The translations under genes were made by a program, and so were the position numbers. A DNA stretch of 28,160 nt from DASZCR01 sp964246705. Lineage in GTDB: Bacteria > Acidobacteriota > Blastocatellia > Pyrinomonadales > Pyrinomonadaceae. Location of the stretch: contig CAXTRQ010000068.1 of NCBI GenBank assembly GCA_964246705.1, positions 1 to 28,160 of the forward strand. The letters run 5' to 3'. The notes below the pieces were generated by a model that was not told where the DNA came from, did no database searches, and saw nothing but the letters and a program-made list of their open reading frames with translations. Each line of letters starts with the position of its first letter. Position 1 is the stretch's first letter. This document shows positions 24,850 to 28,160 of this stretch, one piece after another.

Positions 24850-25728
24850 ATGCGGGGAAAGAGTCATCAAGTTAAGACGACACTTTTTTGGGCCTGCCTC
24901 GTGTTGGCGACGGCCAGCGTCTCCCTGTCACTCTGGTGGGACATAGGCCCCGACACTCTCCTCTGTGGGGATACGGGTGCTGGCAAGAGTGCCTTTCTGG
25001 TTCTCAAGGAACTTGACACCGGTGCCGGCGAAATCAAGGCGCAGTTGATGGTCCCCGAATACGTGGCTGGCAAAGACGAATTAGTGCTTGAATCAGCCTC
25101 CAAGGGGATGGAGAGAGACGCCCAAGATTACGACTTCCAATCGCTCCTATCACTCAATCCGGACGTGAAGCCGCAGCCCGGTGGCATGTGGCATCAGGTC
25201 AGAATACCTTACAAGTCAAATCCTTATCTGTACCCGTTCGAGAGATACACCATGAACCTCTACATCGGATTAAGAAAGGACATCGAGCAGAACGAAGATG
25301 CAAGCGAAGTGCCTCTCAAACTTCAGGTGTCGGACGAGATTACTGAGCTTGTCCCACACCGATGCCTCAACCGCTACTCGTTCGAGGGAGATGGCGCGTC
25401 ACCGAACTCCTTCTCCATCACCTTCATGCGACATCACTTCGTTGTCGTGACCTTCATTATCCTGTACCTTATCGCCGGATTTTTTCTGATTTACATCTGG
25501 CAACGCGGTGAGACGAGCGCCGTCATGACGAACAGCCTCGGCTACATCGCCGCCCTCTGGGGCATTCGCCAGATCATTGTCGGGAATGTCAAGCTGTTCC
25601 CGACATTGGTAGATTTCGTCACATTGATTTTGTATCTGATCGTCATCACCATCGCCGTCCGCAAATGGCTGTTCGGCTCAAGCCGCGCTCAGGCCGCTAC
25701 TCGTCCACCAACCTGTGGTGATGGCTGA
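24850..25728 (+). CDS. DUF4436-like membrane protein
   Basis: 292 residues with an N-terminal membrane segment at ~11-30, an extracytoplasmic beta-rich domain (~35-190), and three C-terminal membrane segments (~197-217, ~228-247, ~252-273) with a short basic tail. The domain carries IPYKSNPYLYPFERYTMNLYIG (two parts around residues 119-140), matching the YPFDRY-type motif of DUF4436 proteins, and the order of membrane segments also fits. No enzymatic residues are known for this family. SD AAGGGAG (24836-24842) lies 7 bases before ATG 24850. It follows the exporter pair on the same strand after a gap without an intact gene, so it may or may not belong to the same operon. The family call is from motif memory and needs a profile search. 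Confidence 0.6.
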   Translation: MRGKSHQVKTTLFWACLVLATASVSLSLWWDIGPDTLLCGDTGAGKSAFLVLKELDTGAGEIKAQLMVPEYVAGKDELVLESASKGMERDAQDYDFQSLLSLNPDVKPQPGGMWHQVRIPYKSNPYLYPFERYTMNLYIGLRKDIEQNEDASEVPLKLQVSDEITELVPHRCLNRYSFEGDGASPNSFSITFMRHHFVVVTFIILYLIAGFFLIYIWQRGETSAVMTNSLGYIAALWGIRQIIVGNVKLFPTLVDFVTLILYLIVITIAVRKWLFGSSRAQAATRPPTCGDG

Positions 25729-25735
25729 CGCCACA

Positions 25736-25758
25736 CCGCGCTGTTAAGTGCGGCGCGG
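25736..25758. terminator. GC-rich hairpin without T-run between DUF4436-like and TonB receptor genes
   Basis: CCGCGC (25736-25741) pairs with GCGCGG (25753-25758) around an 11-base loop, shortly after the DUF4436-like stop. No T-run follows, so it is at best a weak or Rho-assisted terminator. Confidence 0.25.
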
Positions 25759-25850
25759 AATTGAACCGCGTCGGGATCACCCACCCGGGTTAAACTGAGG
25801 TCGTGCGCGGCCATTGGTGCGGAGAATCTTAGCTAACTAGGATAATCGTC

Positions 25851-28109
25851 ATGAGGTTCGTGGGCTGGAAAGTGCTACTGACAGGGTTAGCTGTCATCAG
25901 CATGACAGGCGTGCCGCAGAGGCCGAGCGTCTACGGCAAGGTTACTGACCCGAGCGATACGCCGGTGGGGGGCGTCGAAGTGACTGCGCGGAATGTTTCG
26001 ACCGGGGAGAAGAAGTCGGCGACTACTGACGGGAATGGCCGCTACGAACTTTCGGAACTGCATGACGGCAATTACCGGCTGACCTTCAAGCGGGCTGGTT
26101 TTCAGAGGGGAGAAAAACAGGCGTCCGTGCGCGCCGAGATCATCCCGCTTGAGATTAATAAGAAACTCCGAATTGACGACCCAACCTTGGCCGCAAATGG
26201 TCTGAACGGGGTGATTGAAGACGAAGTGGGCTTGTCGGTGGCCGGTGTCACAGTGACGGCATTTAATGTGCAGACGGGCGTCTTGCGCACGACGACGACT
26301 GACGACGACGGATTTTACCGTCTTGAAGTGCCGGAAGGTACTTACCGGCTGGAAATTGTCGCGACGGGTTTCAAGAAATATGAAGTGGTTGATGTTTCCG
26401 TGACATCCTCCCAGATCGCCGCCCTAGATGTGGCGCTGTCGGCAGCGGCATTGACCACTACCGTATCTGTCACGGCTGATGCGGCGACCATTGACGAGTC
26501 GTTGCCTTTGAACACGACCGTCGTGAGCGGGCGTCAGATCGCAGAACTGCCTATGTCGCAACGTGACTTCCCCAACCTCGCCACGCTTTCACCCGGGGTT
26601 ACGATTTCAAGGAGCAGGGAAGCGACACCCGACTATACCGGAGTGGGCATCAGCGGCCAGCAGGGGAGGACTGCCAACTTTCAAATTGACGGCGTCAATA
26701 ACAATGACGTAGGTGTCAGCACCGGCGTCGCAGTGGGGCGGAGAACTGAACTGCCCTTCGGCTCAATTCAGGAAGTGACTATCACCGAGCCCGTCACGGC
26801 GATAACCGCTCGCGACCCGGGCGAGGTCATTAACATCTTAACGACGCGCGGCAGCAACGAACTACACGGCTCAGGTTTTTATTTCCATCGTAACTCCAGC
26901 CTCGACGCACGCGACTTCTTTGAGTCGCTGAAGTCGCAGACGCGCGGCCATCAGTTCGGGTTTACGGTCAGCGGGCCGGTCGTGGAAAATCGAACTTTCT
27001 TCTTCGGCGGGTACGAAGGGCATCGGGAGTTCGATGCCCGCCCGCAGTTAATGTCAGTCCCGTCGTCGTCGCGGCTTGCTTCCGCACGCGCGCTCCTCGC
27101 GGCGAGCGGGCTGCCGGAGAATCCTCTGAGCAGTCGTCTCCTCAAACTCTTCCCGCCGCCTGATCGGCCCGGCGATTTTCTCAACCGGGCCATCAATTCC
27201 CCTGCCGTTAACAACTCCGACGCGGTTCAGACAAGGCTCGATCATGAATTCACCACTTTGCATTCCGCCTTCCTCCGCTACAATTTCTCACGGTCGGGAC
27301 AATTATTCCCGCTTACCCCGTCGTTCTTCCCCGGCTTCAGGGCTGACTTTTCTGGGCGAGAACAGACGTTGTTCGCGTCCCTAGCCTCCACCTTCGCCAT
27401 AACCCGCATCAACGAGTTAGACTTCGCGTACAGACAAAACAAGTACCGTTTCTCCCCTGAAGATGACATCTTCAACCCTGCAAGCATCGGATTGGAGACG
27501 GGCGTCACCGGCCCCGCAAGGCTCGGCCTGCCTTTCATCAAAATCACGAGCTTCGACGCGCTCGGCGCACCCTCCAACCTGCCCGGTCGTGAGACCGCGA
27601 CGACGTGGCAACTGAAAGACGTTTTCATACAAATCTTCAACAAGGAAACCGTCACCACCGGCGCGGACTTCCGCCGCATCCTCTCGGACTCGCTGAACGA
27701 GGCGGGGACGCGCGGGCGGGTATTCTTCGATGGGTCGGCGCTGGGCGATCCGCTGGCGGACTTCCTCGCGGGCTTCCCGGCGGGCGATACAGGCATCCTG
27801 CGCGGAGACACCCGGCGTAGGATAGCGCTTAATCACTTCAGTTGGTTCGTGCAGGCCGACCTGAAACCCAACTCGCGCTTGAGCCTCAACGCCGGGTTGC
27901 GCTACGAGTTCAATGGCGTGCCTGAGGAGGAGCAGAATCGACTGTCGAACTTTGTGCCGGAGCTAGGAGGATTGCTGCCCGTCGGGTCGAACGGACTCGC
28001 GAAACTCTACCGGAACGATCTCAACAACTTCGCCCCGCGCCTCGGCTTCGCATGGTCGTTCACACGCTCACAACGCGCGTTCGTGCCCGCCCGATTGGGG
28101 GTGATATAA
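25851..28109 (+). CDS. Oar-like TonB-dependent receptor, truncated by a stop codon
   Basis: 752 residues are readable, while relatives usually exceed 1,000. A signal peptide (~1-25) is followed by two tandem carboxypeptidase-regulatory-like domains (~27-105 and ~115-195; compare TPVGGVEVTARNVSTG with LSVAGVTVTAFNVQTG). A plug domain (~215-330) follows, with RDFPNLATLSPGV, FQIDGVNNNDVG and EVINILTTRGSNELHGS, then the first part of the outer-membrane barrel (SGPVVENRTFFFGGYEGHRE onward). ATG 25851 follows TAGGAT (25838-25843). TAA at 28107-28109 stops the frame just after NFAPRLGFAWSFTRSQ, where relatives continue into 'RAGYGVFYDNPP'. In frame after the stop comes NPP, suggesting a damaged or misread spot rather than the true end. 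Such receptors, common in Acidobacteriota, import large substrates or bind surface ligands; the ligand is unknown. Confidence 0.88.
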   Translation: MRFVGWKVLLTGLAVISMTGVPQRPSVYGKVTDPSDTPVGGVEVTARNVSTGEKKSATTDGNGRYELSELHDGNYRLTFKRAGFQRGEKQASVRAEIIPLEINKKLRIDDPTLAANGLNGVIEDEVGLSVAGVTVTAFNVQTGVLRTTTTDDDGFYRLEVPEGTYRLEIVATGFKKYEVVDVSVTSSQIAALDVALSAAALTTTVSVTADAATIDESLPLNTTVVSGRQIAELPMSQRDFPNLATLSPGVTISRSREATPDYTGVGISGQQGRTANFQIDGVNNNDVGVSTGVAVGRRTELPFGSIQEVTITEPVTAITARDPGEVINILTTRGSNELHGSGFYFHRNSSLDARDFFESLKSQTRGHQFGFTVSGPVVENRTFFFGGYEGHREFDARPQLMSVPSSSRLASARALLAASGLPENPLSSRLLKLFPPPDRPGDFLNRAINSPAVNNSDAVQTRLDHEFTTLHSAFLRYNFSRSGQLFPLTPSFFPGFRADFSGREQTLFASLASTFAITRINELDFAYRQNKYRFSPEDDIFNPASIGLETGVTGPARLGLPFIKITSFDALGAPSNLPGRETATTWQLKDVFIQIFNKETVTTGADFRRILSDSLNEAGTRGRVFFDGSALGDPLADFLAGFPAGDTGILRGDTRRRIALNHFSWFVQADLKPNSRLSLNAGLRYEFNGVPEEEQNRLSNFVPELGGLLPVGSNGLAKLYRNDLNNFAPRLGFAWSFTRSQRAFVPARLGVI

Positions 28110-28160
28110 AACCCCCCCACACCCCGCCACATAAATATCCAGAGCCCCGAAGCGAAAACA

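Noticed and set aside
24967..24990. Walker A-like GDTGAGKS in the DUF4436-like protein
   Set aside because: It lies just outside the first membrane segment in a predicted extracytoplasmic domain, with no Walker B or NTPase fold order; probably coincidental.

Overview
The window looks like a chromosomal stretch of a moderately GC-rich Gram-negative bacterium, most likely an Acidobacteriota member (Blastocatellia-like). That placement is inferred: the last gene is an Oar-type TonB receptor with two carboxypeptidase-regulatory-like repeats, a type abundant in that phylum. It sits beside a giant cyclic beta-glucan synthase and secondary-metabolite genes. No rRNA, tRNA, CRISPR array, insertion sequence or integrase was recognised.

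Left part (1-5061, + strand) is the tail of a nonribosomal peptide (NRPS) cluster. It holds the last ~49 codons of an NRPS-like protein, a CmlA-type diiron beta-hydroxylase (N-terminal domain plus metallo-beta-lactamase fold, all six diiron ligands visible), a type II thioesterase, and an ABC-2 exporter (ATPase and permease, GTGA overlap). The product is therefore expected to carry a beta-hydroxylated residue. A stand-alone MbtH-like protein that could serve an NRPS adenylation domain lies 12 kb away at 17434-17649.

Middle part (5064-16548). A converging two-gene operon on the minus strand encodes an SDR sugar-nucleotide dehydratase/epimerase closest in motif to the LegB/GDP-sugar 4,6-dehydratase type, followed with an ATGA overlap by a sugar-1-phosphate nucleotidyltransferase. 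Divergent from it is a single 8.9-kb gene for a cyclic beta-1,2-glucan synthase (GT84 + glycoamylase-like + GH94). A NusG/RfaH-type specialised antiterminator is convergent with it.

Right part (17650-28160). After a near-perfect intrinsic terminator downstream of the MbtH gene lies ~690 bp without a confident gene but with several inverted repeats. Then comes the most unusual segment. A 27-residue peptide gene with an excellent Shine-Dalgarno (SD) site ends in a hydrophobic, tryptophan- and cysteine-containing tail and is followed by two mutually exclusive hairpins. Next are a large protein with a P-loop-less NTPase-like N-terminus and a TPR array, a heterodimeric ABC exporter of TM287/TM288 architecture (one degenerate, one canonical ATP site), a translationally coupled but broken small secreted-peptide frame, and a DUF4436-like membrane protein. 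This reads as a possible small-peptide production and export locus without a recognisable modifying enzyme; a tryptophan-sensing leader peptide is the main alternative. The window ends inside a TonB-dependent receptor gene whose frame is cut by a stop codon before most of the beta-barrel.
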